DNA of 64,000 nt. It comes from Adineta vaga (lineage: Eukaryota; Rotifera). Made by a program: the position numbers and the translations under genes. Positions within the stretch are counted from its first letter, which is position 1. Each line of letters starts with the position of its first letter. Positions 12,501 through 24,573 of the stretch are shown one piece after another. The notes under the pieces were generated by a model. It ran no database searches, was not told the origin of the DNA, and saw only the letters and a list, made by a program, of their open reading frames with translations. Location of the stretch: NCBI GenBank assembly GCA_021613535.1, contig CP075497.1, forward strand, positions 2,170,001 to 2,234,000. Direction: 5' to 3'.

Positions 12501-15500
12501 CGGAAGTTAAGAAATTAGCTTTGACACTTTATTTGGGCGATGCAAATTTGGTACGTATGAAGTTCTTTTAATATGATCTTATTTCTTATCAATAAGTTTC
12601 TAGACTGGTCGTCGTGCTCCACGTGATGAAAATTTAAAATTAGCAAATGTTCAAATAGAATTACTCGAAGCATTATTTCGACAACAAACAGATTCAAGTT
12701 ATAAAGCAATGGTTCGCGTTAAAAACTTCCTTCTCGATGATCTTCGTGAAACTAATCGACCTACTAGTGTTACAAGAATGATGGATAGACATTTTACTGT
12801 TGATCCTAATGCTCATATGCTCATTGCTTCCTTTGAATTCAAACCAAAAACTTCAACAAATCCAATGGCACTTCGACAATGTAAATATAGAAAGAAAAAC
12901 ACTTTCCTCTTTCCTAAGAATTCTTCTTGATTTTCTTAGTGAGTTCACAACTTGAAAGTCTTTATATCTGTATCAGTTTGGATTATCTAATGACATTACA
13001 AGATTTCTTTATCTCTGGTTTACCCACCGGTGGTAATGAAGTCAGATCTCGCACAACAACGCTTACATCTGATGATACTGAATCAAAATTAGATATTGAT
13101 AAAAATCGATTAACTGTTGATCAAAGACCAAGTCGACCCTCGATTGCATTACCAAGAACACCAACACCATCAAAGCGTAATTCATTCTAGTATTATTTTT
13201 ATACAAAAATGAACTTCTTTTTTTTCTCTAAATCTAGCTGTTCCACCTCCTCTACCCTCGACTCCATCAAACGTCGATACAGAAGTTGAAACACGTATTG
13301 ATGTTATCGTCAAAAATCCCGAAGTTATTCTTTTGGAAGATCAACATAATTCCAATTCAAATTGTCTTGTACTTGACGTATGATTGAAAACTAAATTTTA
13401 CATTCAAACATTTTCTCTTGTTCTTGTAGTTAGCCTTACAAATGCGTATGATCAGTGTTGCTGATGATACAAAATTATACCTCTGGTTAAAAGATTTGAC
13501 TGTTTACAGTTCGAATTTTGCCGAAATAAGAGATTCAAAAACTTCTAGTTCAAAGATCAAATATCGCGTAATGATAAAAAACAACTCAATAATAAAATGT
13601 CTTTTTCTTTCGTTTATTATTTAGATTTTACAACCAGCGAAAGCAGATATAATTATGATTATGGATAAAGAACAACAGAAAATCGATGTACGAATCTCAG
13701 ATATTATTGTGAGCATTGCACCAGCTGCAGTGAAAACGTTAATTGCTGTTACGAGTTCATTAGGAACACTTCAAGTAAATCCAAACCTAGTAGAATAGAT
13801 CGAAAAATGCAACTCTATTTCCTTTTGTTTCAGACCAGTGTTCAAGAGGAAAAAGAAAAAGTGAATTCAAAATCATTATTCACTCCAAAACCATTCAAAG
13901 ATGTTGGTTTTTGGTTTACGAAAAGTTTGTTTTTTGTGTAAATTCATCAATCATTTTCTCTTTCGTTTCGAGAATAGATATTGAAGAACAAGAAGCCAAA
14001 ATCGAAACAACGGATATATTAGAAACAGTAACTGGTACACCTTCGATACAAAAAGCAGTGAAGGAAGAAGAAAATAAACTAATTGAAAACGAAGAAAAAG
14101 CTGAAGCACAAACTCTTCTTTTTCAACAAGTAAATCATTTACAAAATATTTGTTTTTCAGAAATTTGATCGGAAATTAATTTTAGTTAATATTAACATTG
14201 GAAACAATAGAATTAAAACTTGAAGTCGGACTTGGTTCCGTGACGAAATCAGTTGTTGCAATGTGCTTTTCAAATCTAACTGCTGATATTAAAAACTGGG
14301 GAACAGACGTATGAAGAAGAACAAACTTTTTCTTTCAAATTTTCACGTTTCTTCTCATTGCAGTTGAGTCTTTCATCAACTGTAAATGTCGAAGCAGCAT
14401 TATTCAATGAACGTATGCTTGCTTGGGAACCTTTAATTGAACCAACAATTGATGCAAGTGGATCAGTTCTTTCGCCATGGTGTATCACTTGTTCCATTGT
14501 ACCGGTACGTTATTCAAAAGTCTTCATAAGATCAGAAGATGTTCGAAATCATTCTCTAAATATCTCTTTTCGTATCATTAACGTTTGTCGATATATAATA
14601 CTTAACAGATACTTGACGAAGAATTGAGACAGGTAAAATGCATATTACAGCTTTTTCTGTTGACAACGTATGTAACAGTCGCTAATTGGAGATTAACTTC
14701 AAGTTCGAATAATTTGATAAATATTTTTTGTATTTTAGACATTACCATCGATGGAACGAAGTGGATCGGTTACTTCACATGAATCTGAAAAGAAAGAAGA
14801 AAATGCATCAGCGCATTCAAAACAAATTATATTTGTTCGTGCTGATCAATTATTGAATATAACATTAACAAAAACAGGTCTTGATTTAGTACAACGATTA
14901 TCCGCTTTATTTAATGATGTTTATAATAAACGATTACCATTTACGGAAGATGATAATCAACCAATGTTATCATTATTTAATGGAACAGGAAAAGATTTAT
15001 TTCTTGATCATTTCGATGGTCTTGAAGTAAGTTTTATCTTTTCTTCTATCTCTAAAAACGTTCGTTTCTTTAAGTTTGCTGAAAATACATCACTCACTTC
15101 ATTAACTCTCAAACCGGATGACTCTATTCCATTAATCGTACCGAATGATCGTCAATCAGCAGCAAGACTTTCAGTTATTGAAGAACAAGATTTCAAACGA
15201 CGACAAGAATTCGGTGTCAAGGTTAATCTCTAAAATCTTGTTTTCTAATACATTTTCGATTTATTTAGATTGGAGATGTGATTAAAACTGTTAGTATCAA
15301 TCGAACATGGAAACGTGTATACGATTTGGGTCCATCAGCCAATCCCGATTGGCCAATTCAAATGCTTTGTGATACTCAAGTACGAAATGATCGTCGTCGT
15401 GTTATCTTAAGTTCAATTGTTAAAGTTTATAATAATACAACAATGCCATTGATCATTCTTTATATTGATTCAATTGATGCAAAGAAATATCATCGATTAG

Positions 15501-18500
15501 GAAGAATTGATGTTAACGATGAATATTATGTTCCAATTGATGTAATTTATACGCATTCGAATTCACCAATATTCATTTCTGTTGAAGAGTAAGAAAGCGT
15601 TGTTTTGTTTTTGACAGAAGAAGAAATAAGTGAAATTGTTTGTTTGTAGAAATGATCAGAATAATGAATTGTTTGATTTCGTTTCGTTTGATTGGGAAAA
15701 AGAATTTCTATCCGAAAGAAATTTGAAATTAAAAAATGGAAAAAATGCGAATTTTGTGGTAAGATTATGAAACTTTCTATTCTTACAACATTCGAATTTG
15801 TTTTTAGATATTCAAAGAATTAACTCAAGCATATTCAGAAAATACTGATCAACTTGATCGAGCAGCTTTTAGTTTATATATTCATCCAGCTCTTCATTTT
15901 ACCAATCTTTTACCAATCGATATTCAATGTTCAATCGATGTAAATCAAAGCTTTCATTTTGTTCTCGTCGAATTTTCACGCTAAGAAAACCATCGACAAC
16001 TCTCATATTTTCAGGTTGAATCTTCTACTAAAAATCTTTATCCTGTTTTTAATCAAATTCATCGTCCTACGAAATATGTTCGTGTATTTTCGCTAGTGTA
16101 GATTATGTCCGTTTCGCAAAATTTATACATGATTGCTTTTTATATCTAAAGAGAATAATTATTCGAATATTTTCTTTTCGTTTAAGAATGTGGAACAAAT
16201 TGATTTGAAACCAAGTGAATTAACTTTGATTACATCGGGTAATAAACAATCGGTATTAACTTTTACGGTAAATTCATTGATGTACATTTTAATTCAAAAG
16301 ATATGATCGTTTGGAATGTTTAGATACCTTCATATAATAATATAAAATGGATATCAGATCCAGTGGATTTGAAAGTTGAAGGAAAAGGTGATCATAATGA
16401 ACATATAATTATGTTTCATAATTCGACGTCAAATTCGGATCAAATCTTGGTAAGAAGAGAAAGATAATGAATTGATATATTGAAAAGATTATTTTAGAAA
16501 ATTGTTTTACGTGTTGATACATTTCATGAATCGTATCGTTTGTTATTATATTCACCATTTTGGATTCTTAATCGTACTGAATTACCATTGGAATTTCAAG
16601 TAGAAAAAACCTGATTTGTCTTTTCAAATTTCCATCATTATTCTTTCATAGATTGAAACTAATCGTACTTTTATTGAAGTATCTCAAACACCATTTTTAG
16701 TTTGTCCTGATAAATTCGAAAGTGATGCAAACAAAAAAGTAATGAATAAACATTGAATCGAACAAATAGCTATTCAAAATATTTCGTAGGGTCAACTTCG
16801 TCTCTATAATATTGATCAAGGAGATAATACAACGAGTTGGTCCGAGAAATTCTCATTGGATGTTATTAAAAATACTGGTATGGCATCATGTAAAGTTCCA
16901 AATGATCGAACTTATATGGTAAACATATAAACAAATGTTTTGTTCTAAGCAAATTTTTATCATTTAGGTTTGTGTGGATATTGCTACTTGTTCGTTTGGT
17001 TTAACAAAAATTGTGACATTGTCACCTTCAGTAGTTATAATTAATAATTCATCAGTAAGTATAGAAAATATCATTTGAAGAAAATTAAATTCGTATTTGT
17101 CATAGGTTGAAGTAGAAGTCGTGGAAACCGTTTCCGACAAAGAACAAGATAAATGGGGTCCAGTGACTTCTGAACAAGTAATGAGATTCTTCTTTTGTGA
17201 ATTGATAAAATCCATTGAATCTTTTTGTTTTCTTCAGATAATTCCATTTTGGCCACATAATATTGAAGAAGGTGTGATGCGTGTTCGTTATACACATAAT
17301 CGTGTGACATCAAGTCCATTTATGATGAATCAAAAACATCGAACACTTCTACGTATGAACGATGAAGAACGTCCAGCGATCTATGTCGAAGTGACAGCAA
17401 CTGATTTCGATGGTATTCGAGTGATTTTTGGTGATTATAAAGTTGGTGATGCACCACTTCTTGTTGTCAATTGTTTGAAAAATGATCCAGTTTCTTTCTG
17501 TCAAATGAATGACGTGTAAGTCAAATTATTTGACTGTATTTATTCGAAAGAAAAAATCTATTTAGACGAGCACAAGTCTTACCACCACAAAACTATGTCT
17601 ATTATACATGGTCAGATCCGTTAAAACCACGACAAATCGTTGTTTCATGCGGTTCAAAAACAACTCAATTGGAATTAAACGTAAGAATGATGAGTAAAGA
17701 TAGTTTAGTGGTTAGAATGTTTGTCATTTAATGAGAAAGTACTTTGTTCGAATCTCACTAAGATAGGCATGCTCACTCTGTGTTCCGTTTATTCAATCGA
17801 ATGGAATTCAATTTTCTCGCATGCAAAAGAAAGTTTTCTACAGAAAATAGGATTGTTTGATAGAATGATATAAAATAATATCAATCTTTTCAGTTCATTT
17901 TCTACAAAGTATAAAACATCATTCATAAGATTGTCTTTTTCCTCTGATATTTTAGCCTCAATGTGGTTTTCTTGGAAAAGATGGTGATCATAATGTTAAT
18001 TATACAACTTTTATCGATGGTATTCAAACCGTTTTACTCTTTTCGGATAATACAAAAATCATTGAAGCAGCTTCCGGAGTAAGTTTCTCTTGTATACTTT
18101 CTCTTGAAAATATCATTATTTCAATAATATAGATGCCATCTTTAGCGGAATCGATGGGTCAACGTCTTCAAATTGGTATACATGATATTGGCTTGTCGAT
18201 TGTCAATGATGTTTCACGAGAAGAAATGCTTTATATAAGTTTAAATAAATCGAAAGTTATTTGGACAGAAATGAAACGATCTCGTTTTCGACCATTATCA
18301 CATGAAATCAATGGACATTTAGAAGAACTTTATAAAACTCATATTGAACAACGTGAAGCTAATCCAGATGATAAAGAACTTTTCAGAAAACGATATCACA
18401 TGGATCAATTTCGAGTATAATCCATTCTTTTCTCGATTTTTTTCTTTTTCAAATGTTTGTTTTCGATTTGAAGGAAATCGTTTTTCGTGGTGATATCGCC

Positions 18501-20738
18501 GAATTGTTCAATGCGAAAGGTCAACGAAAATTAGCAAAACGACAAGCATTAGATGGTCTTTGGATTGAATATGCTTGGTCAGTAACAAGTTCTGCGTTAC
18601 ATATTCGAATTAATCGTGTTCAAATTGATAATCAACTTGAATATACAATGTTTCCTGTTATACTTTATCCAGTCGTTTCCAAAGCAACAGGAACTGATCA
18701 TGCAGAAAAACCTTTTATTGAATTGAGTGTTTTTGAATCGAAAACAAATCGATCGACTGTCATGCAATTTAAATATTTTAAATTACTTATTCAAGAATTT
18801 GCCGTGAAAATTGATCAAGGTTTAATCGTCGCAATTTTAGCATTTCTTCGACAAGAAAAGGTTTCATATTTTCAATAGAAGTTTCAAATGAACATAGAAG
18901 ATTTGTTTTTTTTAGAGTGCGGTAGCGCCAACTATCAATATGGATACAGATTTAGAACAAATCAAAAAACCACTCAATTTAATTATTAAAGCACAAACAG
19001 AAAGTCCAAGTGGTGAAACTGAAATGTATTTTGATAATATTCATTTATCACCATTAAAAGTATTATCTATTCTAATAATTTTATTCAAATAACTAAGTCT
19101 CTATACTTTTCTCTTAAGATTCATGTGAGTTTTTCCATGCATGGATCCAAAGCAAGTGAAGAATTATTAGCAGAATATCCATTAGTAGCCTTTTTATTAC
19201 AAACATTAAATGTTGCTGAAGTACAAGATGTAGTTTTACGGTAAGATAATCTTATAGAATTCTCATGAAATGATTAATTATGTTTAGTTTGGGTTATTAT
19301 GAACGAACACAAGATCGTTATACAATAACGAAATTAACCAATGAAGTTTCAGCTCATTATCAAAATCAATTTATGAAACAATTACATGTACTTGTTCTTG
19401 GTCTTGATGTTCTTGGTAATCCATTTGGTGTGATTCGTGGTTTGGCTCAAGGTGTTGAATCATTCTTTTACGAACCCTATAAAGTAAAATAGCACGAGAA
19501 TATTCGTCTGAATAACTGTTGATTGTTTCATATAGGGTGCCATTGAAGGTCCAATGGAATTTGCTGAAGGTGTAGCAACAGGTGTTCGAACATTAGTTGG
19601 TTCGGCTGTAGGTGGTGCAGCTGGTGCTTTCTCGAAAATTACCGGTGTACTTGGAAAAGGTTTAGCGACATTAACATTCGATGAAGATTATAAAATATCA
19701 CGTATCAGACGAAAAGAACCAGCAACACATGCCACGACTGATATTGCTATGGGTGGAAAGAATGTTGTGATGGTATGTGCAGAAAAATATCGATCAGTTT
19801 GAATATTTTTTTCTTTGTTTTGTAAAGGGTTTTGTTGATGGTGTTACGGGTGTGGTGACTAAACCGGTTTCAGGTGCAAAAGAAGGCGGTGCATCAGGAT
19901 TTATGAAAGGTTTAGGCAAAGGTTTTCTTGGTCTTGTTACACGACCCACTGGTGGTATAGTTGATTTTGCCAGTACTTCATTAGATCTTATCAAACGGTA
20001 AGAAAAGGAAGAAAAATTGTCTATTTGATTATTTCAATCTCAATTCGTTTAGAACTGCACAACAGGAAGAAGTCATTCGTCGTGTTCGTTACCCACGTCA
20101 TGTTGGTCGTGATGGACTTGTTCGACCATATATTTCTCATGAGGCTATGGGATTTTTCATATTAAATGTAAATACCAATCAGAAAAGTTTCAAGAATTGA
20201 TTTATTTTTTTAAATTATATTCTAGAGATTACATGATGGAAAATATGCTAAAATAGATACCTATGTTGCACATATTACTTGTTCAGAAAGTCCACCATCA
20301 TGGTTATTAGCTACTTCAAAGTATAGATTTTCAGATTTTTAGTGCTTTAATATAGTAATTGCTAATGTTAGACGTTTATTATTTGTAACGGAAATCTCAT
20401 TTCTTGGTTTGTATGAAGTCGATTGGCATATTGAATATGAAGAATTAAAGGAAGAACCCGTTGTGAAACCAAATTTAAATCAAATACAAATTCTTACCAA
20501 AGTATTTGAATAGAAGAGACAATGATTTTATTTAATCTCTCTTTCTTTACTTGTTTTAGGAACCAAAGAAAACTGGAACACTCAAATCGACTCGTTCATA
20601 TGGTAAAATGGTGAAATATCGAAACATATCCGAAGCTCGAGTAAAGCACAATTTGATTTATTTTGATTTTACTAACCTCATTTCTTTTAGTACATTGTGG
20701 ACAAAATAATCAATGCAATGCATACAGTCGGTCTATAA
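6503..20738 (+). CDS. VPS13: VPS13 bridge-like lipid transfer protein (VPS13A/C type)
   Basis: A rod-shaped protein that carries phospholipids between organelle membranes at contact sites. The gene spans 14.2 kb, cut by dozens of introns, mostly 45-80 nt; I estimate 3,500 or more residues. The ATG at 6503 opens the Chorein_N domain ([22 protein letters not shown], then [13 protein letters not shown] and [24 protein letters not shown]), which aligns block by block with human VPS13A/C. Downstream are the conserved YEAIGY-like EAIGYAG, the repeated lipid-groove segments, the VAB/SHR-BD region (about 15-18 kb), and the ATG2-C/DH-like end ([25 protein letters not shown] and [19 protein letters not shown]) with a C-terminal PH-like part ending [11 protein letters not shown] found no premature stop. 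The intron at 17681-17955 is about five times the usual size and holds a tRNA-like relic. Which paralogue it is would need a tree. Confidence 0.95.
17694..17765 (+). pseudogene. Decayed tRNA-like sequence in a VPS13 intron
   Basis: Within the 275-nt intron at 17681-17955 an A-box-like TAGTTTAGTGGTTAG (from 17701) and a B-box-like GTTCGAATC (from 17746) sit at the distance found in a real tRNA. Numbered as a tRNA, a 4-bp D stem forms (GTTT with GAAT) and the variable loop is 5 nt. The acceptor, anticodon and T stems are mostly unpaired, so it cannot be a working tRNA. The A-box resembles Asp/Glu tRNAs. It is either a dead tRNA copy or the head of a tRNA-derived SINE. Confidence 0.4.
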
Positions 20739-21488
20739 AACAGTTATCTTTTATTTAATCCAGCCTTTATTATTGTGCATACGATGTCATTCTTTAGTGT
20801 ATTAACGCGTGTAATCCAGCAATGTGAATGAGAATAACTATATCTAAACATATTATCGGTGATAGAATCACACGCTTTTCTTCTTCTTCTCAGTCAACTG
20901 TAAACGAGCATTTATTTCTTATTTTATTGCCATCAAAATGTTTGTTCATGTTGATTTCCTTTTTTTGTTCTTCATTTATTTTAAAGAAATCATGAGAGAA
21001 ACAATATTTACTCATCTTTACATAATAATCATCAATATGAGAATAAACAGTAAAAGTATGTAGATTATTATTACACAAAATACTCTATCAATTAGATCAT
21101 TAGAAAACAAAATAATAATGAAGTCAAAATTACCTTGAATATATTTTCGATAGAAATCGATGAAATTTACAATGAATATGAATTCTCACAATATTTCTTT
21201 CGAAATAAAACAAATTTAACAACTGATTGTCTTTGCCTTTTAGATCGAGAAGAGACAGAAGATAAAATTGTTGTTGATGAAAAGAGCGTAAGAAAAGCAT
21301 TAAATCATCGAATTTTCAAATTAAATCAATTAAAAGATGTTTGATATTTTTCTTGATAAAAATATTATCTTAAAAAGAGAACAAGAAAGTTTCTATTCTG
21401 AATTTATTTTAATAGATTCTATCCGGATAAAAAAAGAAGGTTTTGCTGATATTTTCCTATCAAATTTAGATCTATTTGTTTTGATTTC

Positions 21489-21538
21489 CTACGAACTTCT
21501 GATAGCTGACCAACATAAGGACTCGCAGACGTTCGTAG
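21489..21538. repeat. Imperfect hairpin, 8 + 4 bp stem
   Basis: CTACGAAC at 21489-21496 is the reverse complement of GTTCGTAG at 21531-21538. Inside it, after one mismatch, TCTG pairs with CAGA, leaving a loop of about 24 nt. It lies in a short island with more G and C than the surrounding AT-rich DNA. Role unknown. Confidence 0.45.
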
Positions 21539-22392
21539 CTTCTATTTTTATCGTGAATCTACGCTGCAACGGATTTGATGAGACTACTTCATTATGAACT
21601 CGTCTAAAACTTATGATACTAAGAAAAGAGTTTTCAAACAAGATGTTCGTTTCATCAATTGTGTTATGCAGACTGACATTATTAGAACATGTACGACGAT
21701 CATTTGTTGGTTCGTACCTATTTAAAATGAATATTACTCATCTTTTATCGATGTATATTTATGTAAATCTAAATATTTTTAATATTGAGAAAGTGAATAC
21801 AGAATTGGGTTTTACAGAAAGTTCTAGTCATCAGATTCTTATGTCTTAATTTGTTGTCAGTGTATCATCTAATCATTAGATTATCTATTAAGAAAATATT
21901 GCTTATCTTACATGGATAGTTTTGCTTTTATTTCGCACATTAAGAACCAAGAGTAGGCACATATATATGCTTCGAGGTATTCGAATCGATTCACAAAGAC
22001 ATGTTAAACTTCGAGAACATCGTGAAAAATTCTCAATTTTGAAATTCTTAAATGTAAGTTATACCGATATGTAAATTAGAGATTGTGATAAAGGAAAATC
22101 TTATTCTATAACTGAAAATAACATATCTATTTTGTGAATACCATCATCTCTAATGCGAAAAGGAAAGTGTGCTCTATAGTCGGATGAAATTCATTTTTCA
22201 TCATTTACATTGTCCACTTCGTTTTAGCATAGATGAATAATTCTTTCGCCGAAACGCAGACAAATAATTCATTATATACATGCACTTTGGCGTTAGACAG
22301 CCTGCTGAATGACTATTTTGTCTTGCTGAACATACAGAAGTTCTTGTTTTTTTGACAAACCTCCAAAGAGTTGAATGAGTCTCTTGTAGTAT

Positions 22393-22414
22393 TACATGTC
22401 TGGGTAGACATGTA
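22393..22414. repeat. Perfect 8-bp inverted repeat with 6-nt loop
   Basis: TACATGTC (22393-22400) and GACATGTA (22407-22414) are exact reverse complements around TGGGTA. It lies about 120 bases beyond the stop of the minus-strand ART-TPR gene. It is too short for an ordinary element end and has no U-run, so its role is unknown. Confidence 0.4.
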
Positions 22415-22534
22415 TTATTCACATCACTGCAGTTGTGTTGATTAACAATAAGTACAATTTTTTGGAACACGCACGAACAAATTTTTTTTATTAAATGATT
22501 TACTCTTTGTCACAGAAAAATAAGCAGACACTTC

Positions 22535-24573
22535 TTAAAATTTCTGTTTAAGACGTTCGAGATTCTCTTTACATTTTTGAAGATGTGGATGACTTTCTCG
22601 TAATGATTGTTGTCCAATCTGTACAGCTCGCTCATAAAATGAAATTGCCTTTAAGCTATCTCCCATACTACAATATACGTCACCCATATTGTTATACGGA
22701 TGAGTAAAATCAGGATGATTCGGTGGAAGGGATATCTGCAACATTTGAACTGCATTTTCAAATAGAGCTAGTGCCTTGGAATAGTCGTGAGTTTTGAATA
22801 GAACTTCACCAATATTGTTGTGAGATGCAGCCAAATGAGTATGATTTGGAAGAAGTGATTGTTGTTGAATTGCAAGAGCTTTTTCATAATGTGAAAGTGC
22901 TTCTGAATAATCACCTATTTTGAAATATACGACGCCAATGCTATTGTAAGACAAAGCCAAATCAGGATGACTCGAAGGAAGTGACTGTTGTTGAATTGCA
23001 AGAGCTTTTCCATAATGTAAAAGTGCTTCTGGATAGTTACCCATGTTGTCATACACATTACCGATGTTATTGTAATATATAGCCAACTTAGGATCTTGAG
23101 GTGAAAGTGTTTTTTCATAGATGGCACGTGACTTATCATACAATCTGATTGCCTCTTCATGTTCTGCTTGATTATCTTTGATCAAACCAAGTTGATGATA
23201 AATTGGTGCCTTGTCACACTCATCATCTGTTTGATTAAGTAACGTTCCGTAAATCTCTGCAGCCTTCTTATTATACCCAATTTAAATAATACTAAACCCA
23301 ATCTGTACCATCCCTCTGCGCCTGGAAAAGTCTCCTCTCGTATGTGCTCAGTGAGTCTATTTAATTCTTCGTCATTATCAGCGGTCAATGTCAAGCTCAC
23401 TTTAAACAGTTTGTTATTTGCATCCATTTGTTCGATATCTTTGATACGGAACACGCTGTGCATTGAAAATAGCACTTCATCTTCACCTCGAATGGCACTA
23501 AGGTCACGAATTGATGCAAATGCGGCGGCTGATTGTTTTGGATCTATTTTCATTATGAAAAGAATCCCCACAAGATCTGGGTTGGCTGCTGCGCTTTGTG
23601 CCAAACAAAGAGGAATATCTTTATCATTGCTAGTGGATAAGAAGCTGTTAAACGACATCAGTCCACCTCTCGAGTGCGCCAGTTCGTTGAAATCTTTTTT
23701 TGATAATCCCTGTCCACGGTACACTGTGAAGATTTCAACAATGTGTTGTTCTTTGTGTACTTGTTCGATGTGTCAATGCAGATCTTTGACGAAGAATCCT
23801 ATTCGTGTCATAATATCACCATCCAACATTCGAATTGCACGATTCAGCATGCGGTACAAGAAACACTCATAAGTGTACCACCAGATGGGTGTTTTCTGAT
23901 AATAGTTGTGCTGCAATAGTTCTACGTTCTTCAATTCTGGGTCATTCTTAGCAAAAACTTCACTAAAATAATCCACATAATCATGAATATGTTTATCATC
24001 GAAGTTAATGGTCAACAAAATCTCTCTTAGGATCTGGGTGTACATGAAAGATGGATCCAATTGATTTAAATTTTTACCGGATGGTACAAAACTAATGGAG
24101 ATAGCATTTTGTTCACATTGCTGTGCAGCTTGTTTCAGAGCTTCACAAATGTGTTTGACTTCTGTGAAAATACCCTTGATTTTGGGCCATTCTTTTGTCC
24201 ATTCTTCGTGTTGTTTTTTGTTCACACAAAAGATAAAAATGGAGTCCACTTGAGACAACTTATGTACTTGAGGTACAATATGTTGTCCAAGTGAGCCTGA
24301 AATGATCATGCAAGCCTTACAGTTTTCGATCGTTTCAATAAATTGGATGCATTGATTGGCATCGGTGTAAGTGTTTAAATCATCGACAATGCATCGAAGA
24401 TGTTTCATTGTATTTTGACAATCTTCATTGTTGTTATCGATATTGCTATCTAACCATACGAGAAGAACATTTTCGATCTTTTGGTTCTCAGGTCGACAAC
24501 GTCTATGTGTTTCTTTTGAAATTTCGTCCGTTTCTTGAACTGTTTTGGTGTTGCTGGATTTGCTAGTTGCCAT
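22535..24573 (-). pseudogene. Broken arginine ADP-ribosyltransferase / TPR gene
   Basis: Read on the minus strand from the ATG at 24573. The first 265 or so residues carry an N-terminal domain common in rotifer proteins of this kind (VLLVWLDSNID, CKACMIISGSLGQHIVPQVH). An R-S-E type mono-ADP-ribosyltransferase domain follows: VYRGQG with the R, FNSFLSTS with the S-T-S, and RGEDEVLF with the E-x-E. At least four kinesin-light-chain-like TPRs of 42 residues end the protein at 22535. Two breaks are visible. A TGA at 23773-23775 lies in frame between the N-terminal and ART parts, and a one-base frameshift near 23266-23280 separates ART from the TPRs. No GT-AG intron removes either. The catalytic residues survive, so the decay looks recent. 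An intact gene with assembly errors is the alternative. Confidence 0.8.
22735..23112 (-). repeat. 126-bp tandem TPR-coding units
   Basis: Within the TPR part of the broken gene, the block reading TGTTGTTGAATTGCAAGAGC on the plus strand occurs near 22860 and again near 22986, 126 bases apart, with almost identical sequence downstream. Each unit encodes a 42-residue kinesin-light-chain type TPR (ALSHYEKALAIQQQSL and near copies). The similarity at DNA level suggests recent unit duplication or conversion. Confidence 0.65.

Larger units (their letters stand above)
20739..22534. other. Intergenic, VPS13 to the broken ART-TPR gene
   Basis: About 1.8 kb of AT-rich DNA between two convergent genes. 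Several short open frames (21135-21849 on plus, 22201-22470 on minus) resemble no family I know and are probably chance. Two hairpins are visible, at 21489-21538 and 22393-22414, and the composition is locally less AT-rich around 21480-21560. These may be remnants of old insertions. Confidence 0.4.

Noticed and set aside
21135-21849. Run of plus-strand open frames of 69-86 codons after VPS13
   Set aside because: AT-rich, Ile/Phe/Lys-heavy, no family resemblance and no convincing splice signals joining them.
22201-22470. Minus-strand 89-codon frame downstream of the ART-TPR gene
   Set aside because: No motif recognised, and it probably lies in the 3' flank. The hairpin at 22393 falls inside it.
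23773-23775. TGA read as selenocysteine in the ART-TPR gene
   Set aside because: The position is not an active-site cysteine, I see no convincing SECIS element, and a separate frameshift shows the gene is decaying.
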